From Diplosphaera chodatii (Eukaryota; Chlorophyta; Trebouxiophyceae; Prasiolales; Stichococcaceae): DNA of 64,000 nt. A program made the position numbers and the translations under genes. Numbering within the stretch: the stretch's first letter is position 1; every line of letters begins with the position of its first letter. The notes under the pieces are model-generated. The model was not told the origin of the DNA. It saw nothing but the letters and a program-made list of their open reading frames with translations, and did no database searches. Of this stretch, positions 46,149-58,036 are shown one piece after another. Location: positions 868,001 through 932,000 of the forward strand of contig JAALGY010000041.1 in NCBI GenBank assembly GCA_032358165.1, given 5' to 3'.

Positions 46149-47777
46149 ATGCGCAGCGCATCAAGCATGTTGCTGACCGGTCGGCTGGGAACCATCGCAG
46201 CCCAGTGCCCCCGCCCTTCACTTGCGGCAGCGCGCCCGCACACCGCCCCATTCCAGCATTGTGCACATGCGCCGCGGACGATGTCAGGTTCCGCAGGCTC
46301 CAGGTCGGACCGTGTGAGGACTGCAGCCCAGGGCAACGTCCTGACGTCCCTGAAGAAGGCGTTTGGGATGGGCAGCACGGCTCCCCAGGTCCCGGGGCAG
46401 GAAGAGCAGGGAGTTGACACCGGCGCGTTCTTCGTCGACAATGCGCCCAGCTGGGGCGAGCTGGCTGAGCTGGTGGAGCAGCGCATGCAGGCGGCAGGCC
46501 ACCAACACTTGGACGCCGACAAGGAGAATGGGCCCGCCAATGCGCGGTCGCTGCGGCGCATGTTCGGGCAGTCGGGGCCGCCCAAGCTCAAGCTGTACCG
46601 GGACAGCGCAGCATGGTGCCCCTACTGCGAGAAGGTCTGGCTGCAGCTGGAGGAGAAGCGGATACCGTACGAGATCGAGAAGATCAACATGCGCTGCTAC
46701 GGGCCCAAGCCCAGGGAGTTCATGCAGATGGTGCCGTCGGGCCTGCTGCCGGTCATGGAGTTGAACGGCCGCGTCATCATCGAGTCAGACGCCATCATGG
46801 CCGCGCTGGAGGCAGAGTTCCCCGACTTCAACCCTCTGCTGCCGGCGGCCGGCAGCCCGTCTGCATCGCGAGTGCGGCCGCTGCTGCGCCTCGAACGCCA
46901 GCTGTTTGGCGACTGGCTGCGCTGGCTGACGTCCGGCTGGTCCAATGAGGCAAACAGGAAGGGTTTCGAGCGGACGATGGACGAGGTGGATGCGGCGCTC
47001 ACGGAGCAGGCCGGGCCGTACTTCCTTCACGACTTCAGCCTGGTGGACTGCGTGTTTGCGCCCTTCCTGGAGCGCATTGCGGCGTCCATCCTGTACTACA
47101 AGGGCCTAGCGGTGCGGGGCCAGGGGCGGTGGCCGGCCATCGACGCCTGGTTCGACGCCATGGAGACGCGCGACACGTACCTGGGCATCAAGTCCGACAT
47201 CTACACCCACGTCTTCGACCTGCCACCCCAGATCGGCGGTTGTGTGTCAATACCTGAGGCGGAGGAGGCGGCAGCAGCGCTGGATGGCAGCGATGGCTCA
47301 CACTGGCACCTGCCGCTGTCCCCACTGACCCGCACGTCGCTGGAATGCCATGCACCGGGTGATGTTCCGGAGCGGGATGTGCTGCACGCGGCCTTCCGGC
47401 TGGTGAAGAACCACGAGGCGGTGGTGCCCTTCTCCCTGCGCGGGCCCGGCAGGCCGGGCGCCCCCCCTGTATCCGCGCCGCTGGCAGACCCAAACGCCAT
47501 GGCGGCCATGCAGTACCTGGATGCAGCGGACGCAGGGCTGCGGCACGTCGCGCACGCGCTGGTGGTGGGCGTCGACCAGAAGCAGGCCGGCGGCCAGGCG
47601 CTGCATGTGAGCAGCAGCAGACCAGCGGACCAGCCGGCGTTCGACACCGGCGCAGTGCAGCTGGCGGCCGGGTACCTCCGTGATCGAGTGGGGGTGCCTA
47701 GGGACCTGAGCCTGCCGGCGGCACGGCAGCTGCGAGCCCACTGCAACTGGCTCATAGATTCGCTTGCTGCAGCCTGA
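46149..47777 (+). CDS. Glutathione S-transferase-fold protein, intronless
   Basis: A single uninterrupted frame of 542 codons, in contrast to every other gene here. The N-terminal about 40 residues (MRSASSMLLTGRLGTIAAQC...) resemble an organelle leader; a second ATG at 46278 (MSGSAGSRSDRV) is an alternative start. A glutaredoxin-like/GST N-terminal domain follows: KLKLYRDSAAWCPYCEKVWL (CPYC-type active site), LEEKRIPYEIEKINMRCYG, VPSGLLPVMELNGRVIIESD (cis-Pro and the glutathione-binding E-S-D). The alpha-helical C-terminal domain has RRMFGQ before it, then ERQLFGDWLRWLTSGWSNEA, GPYFLHDFSLVDCVFAPFLE and WPAIDAWFDAMETRDTYLG. The last 180 residues are an extra helical segment seen in plant and algal relatives. 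Likely a redox or dehydroascorbate/glutathione-linked enzyme; substrate unknown. Confidence 0.9.
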   Translation: MRSASSMLLTGRLGTIAAQCPRPSLAAARPHTAPFQHCAHAPRTMSGSAGSRSDRVRTAAQGNVLTSLKKAFGMGSTAPQVPGQEEQGVDTGAFFVDNAPSWGELAELVEQRMQAAGHQHLDADKENGPANARSLRRMFGQSGPPKLKLYRDSAAWCPYCEKVWLQLEEKRIPYEIEKINMRCYGPKPREFMQMVPSGLLPVMELNGRVIIESDAIMAALEAEFPDFNPLLPAAGSPSASRVRPLLRLERQLFGDWLRWLTSGWSNEANRKGFERTMDEVDAALTEQAGPYFLHDFSLVDCVFAPFLERIAASILYYKGLAVRGQGRWPAIDAWFDAMETRDTYLGIKSDIYTHVFDLPPQIGGCVSIPEAEEAAAALDGSDGSHWHLPLSPLTRTSLECHAPGDVPERDVLHAAFRLVKNHEAVVPFSLRGPGRPGAPPVSAPLADPNAMAAMQYLDAADAGLRHVAHALVVGVDQKQAGGQALHVSSSRPADQPAFDTGAVQLAAGYLRDRVGVPRDLSLPAARQLRAHCNWLIDSLAAA

Positions 47778-48439
47778 GGAGCCATCAATGGAGGGACCAC
47801 GCACAGATTTCCATTGTTGACCTCTCCACTTCCTCGAGTCCTAAAACAGCGCCTGCCAAACTTGCCTAGGTCCTGCAGTTATCAGGAAACCTTACATCTT
47901 CAGAACACAACTATGCATTCCCACTGGGTGCGTGCATGGCAAGGCATCCTCCGGAACGCGCTGTCGCTTCAGTGCAATAGGCGCACGATGACTGCATCAT
48001 CGACTTAGGTGCTTGAAACGTCAGCAATGTTGGACAGATCCACAAATGTAGATCCAGATCTCCCTGCATGGTGCCTTTCGGACAATGCGCAGGAGCTGCG
48101 AAGGCCTACATATCATCTCGGCTTGGCCTGAAGCAAGCGCTGCGCTTTCATCAGCATTCTTAACCCTGCACAGCAATATTATTAGGGAAGCAAGCGCAGC
48201 AAGCAGTGCGGATCGAGGTGTGTGTCTGTCGACGGTGTTCACGTGCCATGTGCAGCAGTGGCATCAGGGATGAATGCCTCCCCTGTTTCACTGGACCGCT
48301 GCATCGAGGCTGTAGCGATCGATACTGAGGAACTGAGCATAAGATGCGAGGCGCAAGCATTGCATGCACTGCTGTGTGCACTGCAGTCTACAGGAGGCCT
48401 TGGTGACGCTGCTTGCAGGCTCAAGCAGAACTATCCAAG
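47778..48439. other. Spacer between GST-like gene and first SDR
   Basis: About 660 nt between co-directional genes. One plus-strand stretch reads RCIEAVAIDTEELSIRCEAQ (about 48300-48355) and could be a leader exon or chance. Nothing else recognised. Confidence 0.3.
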
Positions 48440-50852
48440 ATGGCCATGAACAGCCCGGACATCAGCGATATGGGCGAGGGCGAGAACAAGGCGACGCTTC
48501 TGGACAAGGCGGGCGCCGCCGCGGCTCAGGCTGCCGGCCAGGTGCGCAGAGCTGCGTGCCAGGGACGCCACAGCAGAGAGCGCGGCTGAACATGGCAGCA
48601 TTTCTGTGTGTCTGGTCTCCAACAAGGCTTGGTTCGCGGATTCAGGCAGGACGTGCGCTGACGGGGCGGCCGGGGAGCTGCGGGCCGACTGGCTGTGGCG
48701 GGGACCCCCGCTACCAGGTGCCATGGCAGCTGATGCGGGGGGTCATGGCATGCATATACGAATTCCCAATGAATGCTCGCTCCGCTAGAACGTTAATGCA
48801 TGTAGCATCGCACGGCAGATGCACTGCCTCAAGTGAATGTGGTGCCCGGGCCTGGCCATGATGGGCGCTACCACATGTCTGCAGGGCCCCGAGTACCCGC
48901 TGCCTGTGCAGACCCAGGGTGTTCCCGGAGATGAGAGCAAGTGAGTATGAAGTCCTGCTGTGAAGTCTCATTGCATTGATGGTTTGCAACATCTGACCCA
49001 AAAGCCATGGCTGTAGCCAGGTGCGCTGTGTGCAGCTCACATCCGTCACGGTGCAAGCTTGACCAGCTGCAAGCTGATGCAGGATGGACCCGAGGCCGGA
49101 CTACGGCTACGACACATACAGGGGCAGCGGCAAGCTGAATGGCAAGGTAGGGCAGGCGGCCAGCATGTGCCACACCCCGTCACAAACCAATAATATTGCA
49201 TCAAGAGGGCTGGCAGTATACCCGCGTGTTGTGCACCTGCCGATGCTAGAAGGCTACCACCACGACAGTAGCCACAACCCTTTCGTGCATGTAGGTGGCG
49301 CTCATCACGGGCGCGGACTCGGGCATCGGGCGCGCCGTCGCGGTGGCGTACGCGCGGGAGGGCGCCGACGTGGCCATCAGCTACCTCAACGAGGACAAGG
49401 ACGCACAGGTGCGAAAGCGGCACCCCCGCTTGTTCACTCAACATATGCAAGCTTGCTGACCCGTGGCCCTCCGGCACATTCGAAGGCAGCTCCAGGGCAG
49501 GTGTGCAGCTGCAACAGGCCAGTGTCTGGCATGATATCTACTCTTGCTGCAACTCAGCGTTGCGGGTGCTGTCTGGCAGGAGACGCAGCGCGTGGTGGAG
49601 GAGGCCGGACGGCAGACGGTGCTGCTGCCGGGCGACCTGGCAACCGAGGCCGGCTGCAAGGCCGCTGTGCAGGGCTGCGTGGACAAGTTCGGCCGCATCG
49701 ACATCCTGGTCAACAACGCCTCGGTGCAGGTGGGGTTGTGAGCCCACAATCACAGCTGTGGCAGCATGCTGTTCACTTGGAACGGCTGTTCACAGTGTGT
49801 GACTGGCCACCTGCAGGGTGCCATGATCAAGGACATCCGCGAGATCAGCCGCGAGCGCCTCGAGAGGACCTTCATGACCAACATCGTGGGCATGATCACC
49901 ATCATCCAGGTGAGCCACATGGGCATGCCATGAACCGCTTGATTGACATCAGACTTGTCTGCGGTGGGACCACGCAGACTGAGGACAGGCAGGTGCAGTT
50001 CAGGGTTTCTGACATCTAGACCCAGGCATGATTCATCACTGGTGACAGGCGGCGATGGACCACATGAAGCCTGGATCCAGCATCATCAACACCTCCTCCG
50101 TCAATGCGTACACCCCGATGCCTGATGTGCGCCCCCTGCTGACGTCACTGTGCACAGAGCCAAATGCTGCGTCCAGCCACATGTTCCAACACAGGCATGA
50201 TGTGCCTACCGATGTTCCCATGATGTCAAGGAGGTGCTGCTGTGTGTGATCGCTCATGCTGCCGTCCGTGCAGATCCTGGACTACTCCGTGACGAAGGGC
50301 GCCATCGTCACCCTTACGAAGGCGCTCGCGCAGAAGCTGCTGGGCGAGAACGGCATCCGCGTCAACTCTGTGGCTCCGGGCCCGGTCTGGTGAGGCGTCA
50401 GCAGCCTGCTCCATTTGCTCGGGAGTGGAATCGATGAGGCTCACGACCCCTGTCTGGCATACTGTAGGCCTTCTCGGGGTTGCTGACGGTTTGTGGTGTT
50501 GCTGTGCAACAGGACACCCCTGATCCCAGCTTCATTCCCTGGCAAGATGGTCGCCACCTTTGGGGCGGACATGACCCCCATCAAACGGGCCGCCCAGCCG
50601 CGCGAGGTGCGCACCGTTGTGTATATGTTATGCACCCTTCATGTCGGCAGCATGAGCAACGTGCATCACGCCCAATGAAGAAACAGGCCGCTGTGCGCAT
50701 ACCCCCTTGGCAGTATACTTCACAGCCGGACCTGATCTTGTCCCTGCACTGCAATGCAGCTGGCGCCTGCGTATGTGTACCTCGCATCCGATGAGGCGTC
50801 ATACACGAGCGGCACCACGCTGGGCGTTGCCGGCGGCATGCCGCTGAACTGA
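48440..50852 (+). CDS. SDR aldehyde-reductase-like protein, tandem copy 1
   Basis: This matches the plant NADPH-dependent aldehyde reductase / glucose-ribitol dehydrogenase-like SDR group. Exon 1 (ATG 48440) reads [20 protein letters not shown], followed by [19 protein letters not shown] and [20 protein letters not shown], the group's typical N-terminal extension. The core has [111 protein letters not shown] (YxxxK) and [14 protein letters not shown] with TPLIPASF. It ends [20 protein letters not shown] then GGMPLN, stop at 50850-50852. Catalytic Ser, Tyr and Lys are intact. About nine exons with the same break points as the neighbouring copy. Confidence 0.9.
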
Positions 50853-51588
50853 TTGATGGATAGATGGGGTGTTGAAACTCGAGAAACAGCCAAGTATCTG
50901 GTCAGGCCTTGCAAACCTGTAGTCTTCTAAGAGGAATCAAACCACACACCATTGCAACTGATTTACATGTGGGCCACTTCATATGACCATGAACAATGGA
51001 TCAGTCAAGGTTGTAGCTGCGAAGCGAAACACGATCAAGTCACAACATGATGTTGCAATCACTCCTGCATGCCTTCCAAACCCCGTGATTGTCAAGCCTG
51101 CCGCAGCCTAAGATGGTGCATGCCCGCAGCACGTGCCCAGTCATCACCAGCCCAGTCATCAATGTCATCGCGGGTGCCAGACCGGTGCTGGACCGTAACC
51201 GTGAATAGGTCGCGGGCCATACATCAAAGTCCGTCAATCCGTAAGCCTGTTGCATACCGCGCAAGCGACAGTTGAACGGGTACGTAGACCAAGCACAGGT
51301 GTTACAGCAAACGCTATTGCACAGGTGCAGGTGCCTATAAGAAGGAAACTTTGACTCCACACCATGATACAAAACTGTCTGACACAAGCTGGCCAACATT
51401 GTAGTGTCTCGGCCACTTCACCGCGTCAGTGCAAGAGTGTAGCGTCGAGTCTCGGATGCGTGCATGCATGCGATCGATCGACACCCACCGACCTTGCACC
51501 GCATACCAACATGCCCATTCCAGCAAGCAACCTAGTATCTTGGTTGTTCTCCACCAACATGCTGCCTCCCGCAGGTATTGCGGCAGCG
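50853..51588. promoter_or_regulatory. Spacer between the tandem SDR copies
   Basis: About 740 nt, A/T-richer, with scattered ATGs but no good coding frame. It should hold the promoter of the second copy. Confidence 0.35.
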
Positions 51589-53691
51589 ATGACGTCTGTC
51601 AACGGCAGCCACGATGTGGCGGAGAAAGGCAGCCGCGGTGGCGATGGCGCAGGCACCTTCAGCAAGGCCGCAGCGGCTGTCGCACAGACGGCGACTGAAG
51701 CTTTCGAGTCCGTCAAGCAGACGGCGGCCGGCGCGGGCGTCACCAGTGGCAACAGGCCGGCCGGCACTGGCGGCGACCCACGGAAGCAGGTTGGTGACAG
51801 AGCTCTGCGCATCCCTGGTGTCAGGTTTCCTGGGCGATGATGAAGGCTGCAGTGGGATGCGCCGCTGAGCGTTCTGTGGGCGTCATGTCGCTCCTTCGTG
51901 CCCTCTGCAGGGTCCTGAGTTTCCGTATCCTCCGCAAAGCCAAACGGCGCCTGGCGACTCGAGCAAGTAGGCAGCTGTCATGTCAACAGCCTTGTGCCTT
52001 GCACTGAGGGCCTCACAATCAGCAACTCCTGGTAGAGACGCTAAGCTGCAATGTAAACTCCACTGTGGTCTTGCTGCTGCACAGAATGTACCCACAGCCA
52101 GACTATGGCTACGACTCTTACAGGGGCAGCGGGAAATTAGTAGGCAAGGTGGGCACATGTGAATACTGCAGGATGCCCCACTGCACACATTGTAGAAAGA
52201 GGGCAGTGTCTGGAGCGGCTCATGCTTACAATGTGGACAGGCTTTCAAGTGTCGGGCACATGATGCGTGTTGGTGAGTGCGGCAGGTTGCTCTGATCACG
52301 GGTGCAGACTCGGGCATCGGCCGGGCCGTCGCTCTGGCCTTTGCCCGTGAGGGTGCTGACATCGCCATTGCATACCTGAACGAACACGACGATGCTCAGG
52401 TATGCGCGATCAACGTCAATAACATCTTTATGCGTCATCAGGCCTGTACAATGCCTTGCGACACGTCGCAGCTTGTGCACTGTGATCACTGCAGGAAACG
52501 AAGCGCATCGTCGAAGAGGCTGGCCGCCAGACGCTGCTGTTGCCAGGCGACCTGTCTGCAGAAGCTACATGCAAGGTGTGCATGCTCTTTTTGGACGCAA
52601 GTCACCAGACCCACCAACGATGGCAATCGAATCTGGGAGTAAGGACTGAAGTTGTGGCACATTGTGCGCAGGCGATTGTGCAGAGCACTGTTGACCGCTT
52701 TGGCCGCATCGATTGCTTGGTCAACAATGCTGGGTGGCAGGGGAAAGTTATCAGCGACATCCGGGAGGTTGACCGTGAACGGCTCGAGCACACCTACCGG
52801 CTGAACGTCTTTGCACCGTTTGCCCTCACTCAGGTGTGTTGCTTGCCGCACCTCCAGGGTTTGAGCCTCAGCCTCCCAGTCGATGTCGGGTCGAACTGCA
52901 ACTTGCTCAGATCCAATGCATCACGGATTGTTTCCTGCTCTGCAATGCCTGCAGGCATCTCTGCAACACATGAAGCCTGGTAGCAGCATCATCAACGTTG
53001 CCTCAGACGAGGCTTACGGGCCTCAATTCATGGTGACTCGGTTTTCCGAATACTCATGGGCCTGTTGCAATGTTTGCGCGTCACGTCAAGCTGGCAGGCC
53101 TGCAAACCTTGGGCTGAATTAAGCACTCTACCTGCATGGTCAAACTTATGTGTCCCGTGCTCCCATGCAGCTGCTGGACTATGCAACGACCAAGGCCGCA
53201 ATAGCTGCATTCACAAAGGGCGCTGCGACGGCGCTGATGTCCGACTTTGGCATCCGCGTCAACTGTGTTGCCCCTGGCCCCTGCTGGTACATACCTGTGA
53301 CTGCCTCGCGCCACAGAAGTATGGTTGCACTTGCTATGACTTATGCACACGTATTGCAGTGGGCATGGCCAGGATGGTGCGTTCTGTGCTGCGCAACAGG
53401 ACGCCGCTGATCCCCATCAGCTTTGACACCAAGACCAGCTCCATCATGGGCAAGGGCATCACACCCATCGGCCGTGCCGCGCAGCCATCTGAGGTCCGTC
53501 GGCCACTTGTATCGAGGCTGACACCATACTTTTGTGCTATCAAGCGACAGCAATGATATGCAGGTTAACTCATTTCCCTAGTGATGCGATACATGCAGGT
53601 GGCGCCAGCGTTCGTGCTGCTGGCATCTGACGATGCAAGCTACATGACAGGAAGCATCCTGGCAGTCACGGGCGGCATGTACACCAACTAG
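51589..53691 (+). CDS. SDR aldehyde-reductase-like protein, tandem copy 2
   Basis: A diverged tandem duplicate of the preceding gene. The ATG at 51589 opens [20 protein letters not shown], then a LEA-like Ala/Thr/Glu helix ([20 protein letters not shown]) missing from copy 1. The shared part follows exon for exon: [180 protein letters not shown] and [20 protein letters not shown], ending GGMYTN with TAG at 53689-53691. Cofactor loop and YxxxK are intact. Copy 2 keeps the standard NNAG where copy 1 has NNAS. Confidence 0.9.
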
Positions 53692-53908
53692 GCACAGGTC
53701 ACATCGGGAAGTATTCCAATCCTTTGGCCTTTGACAACTCGGTGGTGGTCAGCTCTTAATGGCAGGACCAACACCCTGATCAACTGCGTGATATGCACTG
53801 TGCTGTTGAGGGAAGTGGGCTGAGGATGGGACGAGGTTGAACCGTTGCAACTGTGGTACGAGCTGAAAACATCAACAAAAGCAGGACTGTGATATTGTTG
53901 TAGGGCGT

Positions 53909-56900
53909 TCAATGGCTGCACACAATGGTGTTTTTCTCATAGCGGCACACTTGCCCTGGCTGAAGCTTCTCCCACTGATGATCCGCCTCTGACACATCCA
54001 GAATCAGGTGCACACGTGCAACACTGCCATGATTCTCAACCTGCACGCAGAGACAAGAGCCGAGAGTCAATGGTGTAGGCACCAGATGCATGGGGATGGG
54101 CGCAATGATCATCTTGATGAGCCAGATAGGGTGGATCACTGCCCTCGCCAAAAGCGCACATTGAAGCTCACCTCGTGCGGCAGGGCATTGTTCACTTCAA
54201 ACGCATAGCCGCTGCGCTGCGTGGCAACTGGCCAGCAGTTCAGCTCCCCGTCACCTGCTTCCAGTGCACCCGCATGCCTCCTGTGCCGGCTCGATGTTTG
54301 CTCCTTGAGCATGCAGACCTACAGCACACACAGTGCGGTGTCAGCAGGCGCTTGTGTCACTGCAGCACGAAGCCACTGCCTGTCTTAAGCTCGCAAACGC
54401 TCGTGAACAGACGGGCAGGAGCAGTGCGTATGGTCAGCGACCTATGGGTCGCTGACCTGAAAGTGTACGCCAGCTGCTGTCACGACTGGCACATGGATGC
54501 GGTGCGAGTGCGTGGCCCAGCCACCCAGGTCGATGTGCGGCTTGATGTGCACGCCCGGCCGGATGCGGGCCAGCTGCATGCGGATGACCTTGGACACATC
54601 CGCCGCCCCTACCAACTGCAGGTGACGCATGGACCACAAATTCCTGTCATCATTCATCGCTGAGCATGGAACACTGAACAGAAGCCTGCCTTGAGCAAGA
54701 GAGATGTTCACAGCAATGCCAAATTTAAGCAGCACCATGCAAAGGTTAGGTACCCAACATGTGCTGCTGCATGGGGTACCTGGTCAAGCATGAGCTCCAG
54801 AGCAGCTTTGAAACGGCTGAACCAAGGAAACTCGTAGACAGTATCCCCAGTGCGGCTGGAAAACACCTGGCAGCAATGTCAAACTTGATCTCTGACAATG
54901 CTGGTGAAGGACTGCACTGCAACACATGCACAGAATAACACGAGGTCGGGTCATGCGCTGCGGTGCATTGCGGCTGTGCGGACCAGGTGCACTGTTTCCA
55001 CGCCGGGCTTGAAGCGCTGCAGCACAGCCTCGCGGCCCTCGAAGTGGGCGTTTGACCGCCGCTGCTCGGCTTCCTGCCAGATCCCATCACCCACAGCTGC
55101 CAGCGCATGCTGCAGAAATTCCAGGGCACATACACATGTCTTACAGTGAACCCTGGCAGCTTTTGAATATGGAGCATCCCATGGGCGTGCATGCGGTTAC
55201 ATGCACCGGCTGCGCACCTGCAGCGGCCGGACGTCAACGGTGCGCAGCTGCAGCACCATGCCTGCCTTGAGGGGGTGCGGCCCGCCCTTCAGCCGCATGT
55301 CAAGGCGCGGCTGCCCACTGGCCCAGCTGCCACCTACCACTGCCGGGAACTGCACATTCAGCAGGCCAGTGGTGAGCTGCACTGTTGGGCAGCAATGCGA
55401 TGCGGAGCAGCAGGTGCACCACGAGGGAACTCCCTAGCGCCACTTACCTCTGCCAACGCTCGAGCGGAGGTCCGGGTCAAGTTGCGCGTCGCATGAAGTC
55501 TGACGCTGCCCATGCCGCCTGTGGCCTGGACATCACAGGCAGCAACCGGCATCAGGGCATGGGAGTGGAGATACTCTCATCGCGGCAAGCCAAGCTTATA
55601 TGATGGCAACTGCAGCGCGTGCTCCTACCGGGTCCTTCCTGGGTCGGGGCAGCTGAGGCTCCAAAGCCCTGTATGTGGATGCAACCGCCAGGTGTGGCGC
55701 CGAGATGGCGTTCAAGAGCCCGTGCGTCGGCAGCTGCACAAAGCAAAACATCGATTTCAGCATGGTCAGCAGAATGGGCTTTAAGGACAGATGGGTCACA
55801 GTAGCAGGCAGCTTCACTTGGTTGGACTACTGCACCAGTTGGCGCCACAGCAACGTCATGCCACACAGGCAGAAAGCAGCCAGCTCGCTGTCGCTGTGCA
55901 AGTCGTCACGCTGCTCCCTTCGCTGCGAGTCGGATATGCCAAAGAATGCGATGTCGTCAATGACTGCGAGGCCCTTGAGGAACTTGCCACCGCCAGGAAC
56001 CTGCAGTGATATGGACGGTGTCGATGTGCAAATACAGCACAACCCGCGAATGTGCCTGCATCGTTGCTGTTTCCACGACCTTGCGATGGTGAGCCCATGC
56101 TGCAATCTGCACTTGTGGGATATGGCAAGCTGATGGAAGCACAGGCGGCCGCAGCAGTTACACGCTGCCGTTTATCATGATGCATGGAGTGTACGAGATA
56201 GCACGCACAATGCTGCCAGCAGCTGCACCTGGTACAGGGCGGTGGAGGTGCCGTTGTGTGGGTTGACGCGCAGCAGCCGGCCGCCCTCCGAGTCGAGCAC
56301 CAGCAGCGAGCCACGCCACGCGACCAGGCCGTGCGACTTGGTGCCGATGCCGGAGAACCGCCGCACGACCTTGCGAGCCTTGAGGTCCACCTTGACCAGC
56401 TCGCTCTGCAGGTGGCCAGGGCAGCAGGACCATGCAGATGATCGGATGCAATTGGTGGCACAACTGTTGAGCCGTTTATGAGCAATGAGTGGGTATTTAC
56501 AGAGACATGTGCAGCTGGACACATGCTGTATATCTCTTGAGATGAACAACGACGAGCTGGAGTAAGTATCACAGGTCGATACACAACCATACCATCCTAC
56601 CTGCTTACCAAGCACACTGTCTAATCCTCACCTTGCCCAGATTGTGCAGGATGGCCCACAGGCTGCCCGCCTGCAGCGGTGCCACGGAATTGACGTGCTC
56701 CTTTGCAGTGAACAGCTCCAGTCTGCCCACCTGGAGCAACAACAGCACCAGTTCTTGTTGCTCCAGACGATGGCTCTGCTCGTGACGATATGCTGAATGA
56801 AAGCTGCGTGTGGCAAGAACTATGTGAACCACAAGCCTGCTGGAGGATGGGCATCGACAGCTCCAGTATTGTGCCCTGGTCTGTGCTGCAGACGTATGCC

Positions 56901-58036
56901 ATGTCACCCCGCCGTGCCTGGCGAACATCGGCCAGCAGGTGTTCGTCGTCTGATCACAGCATGAACACATAGTGCAACCGATAACTCAGAGGGGTATAAT
57001 TACCACACACACATGAACTGATACGACATCCGTACCACATCATGTGTGAAGCGTGCATCGAGCTTGACAGCCTGCAGCTCGTCTCCTGTCGTGCGCAGGC
57101 AAGCTTGCTAAGCTGGGGGCTTGCGCCTCAGCAGGGGTGCTGTAGGAGCACCCAACAGCTCGCGATACATGGATGCAATAGCTAGGCACCTCACCTGTGG
57201 TCAGGTCTATCTCCAGCATCTGCTCCAGGGTCGTCTTTGGGTGCCAGTTGTGTGGGCGTGACACTACCCACACGGCTGTCGGCCGCCCCTGGGCATCCAC
57301 CCGATTGCTGGGGATGGTCCCATAGTAGACGCCCTGCTTACATCAAACAAAAACCCTCCTGGAGCCTGCCCAGAACCGCCAAATAATGACAGCTTGGTCT
57401 GGCGCCATGTGTGTAAGTTTCATCGCTGGACTCCTCACCTTGCCCTCATGGATGACACGCACATCGCCGGTGATGTAGTTGAACCGCAGCAGGCGGTTGT
57501 GCGTGGCAAGCATCAACCAGGTATCCGCCTCCCCCCGTGTAGCCGCAAAGACACCCGCCTCCCCATCCCCGGATCCAAAGCGCACAGACCGCGGCAGCTG
57601 CCGTCCATAGCCGAGCTGCCGGCGAAGGTTGCTGCGCCGGAAGCCATGGTCCTGCAGCAAGAGGATGTCGGTGGAGCACCGTGCACATCGATGCAAGGAT
57701 CATGCGTCGATGTGTCACAACGCATGTGCTGTGGCGTCCTGTGCATCAGGAGAGAAACCTGGGACAGCTGCGGCGAATGTGCGATGAAGTAGATGTAAGC
57801 TCCGCACAGTGACACCAGTCCCAACAGCCCCACTGCCTGGCACAGAAACACATCAGCCGGTTAATAACGATGACTTCTGTGCCGACAGCATTAGATGCCT
57901 GCTGCCAGTGGGTGTGGCGCGCAGGAGGGTGGTGATGTACCTGCAAAGCGCTGAGCTGCTGACGCTTCTGCCGCCGCGGGCCCTGCATCAACCTTCCGGG
58001 CGGTCCTGTTGGGCCGCGGGCATGTGATTGTCTCAT
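53909..58036 (-). CDS. Membrane-anchored protein with beta-propeller-like repeats and an aspartyl/asparaginyl beta-hydroxylase domain
   Basis: The ATG at 58036 opens a short basic cytosolic tail (GPRRQKRQQLSALQ), then one signal-anchor helix, AVGLLGLVSLCGAYIYFIAH. Repeating beta-strand exons follow, as in NHL/strictosidine-synthase-like propellers: WLMLATHNRLLRFNYITGDV, LEQMLEIDLTTGDELQAVKL, MAYVCSTDQGTILELSMPIL, LQAGSLWAILHNLGK, ELVKVDLKARKVVRRFSGIG, GLVAWRGSLLVLDSEGGRLL and KGLAVIDDIAFFGISDSQR. The C-terminal third matches the AspH family: IRMQLARIRPGVHIKPHIDL, THSHRIHVPVVTAAGVHFQ, YAFEVNNALPHE and VENHGSVARVHLILDVS, ending CRYEKNTIVCSH. The iron-binding His pair (RIHVP and LPHE) and the 2-oxoglutarate-binding Arg (ARVHLILD) are present. 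Lumenal/Golgi hydroxylation of secreted proteins is inferred. Exons at about 55800-55350 are least certain. Confidence 0.75.

Noticed and set aside
45809..46417. Plus-strand 202-codon ORF overlapping the start of the GST-like gene
   Set aside because: It is in a different frame from the clearly coding GST-like gene, has many Cys/Pro/Arg and no motif.
47201..47804. Minus-strand ORFs over the GST-like gene
   Set aside because: They are shadows of a strongly coding plus-strand frame; their composition (Arg/Ala/Ser/Pro) is typical of antisense G/C-rich DNA.
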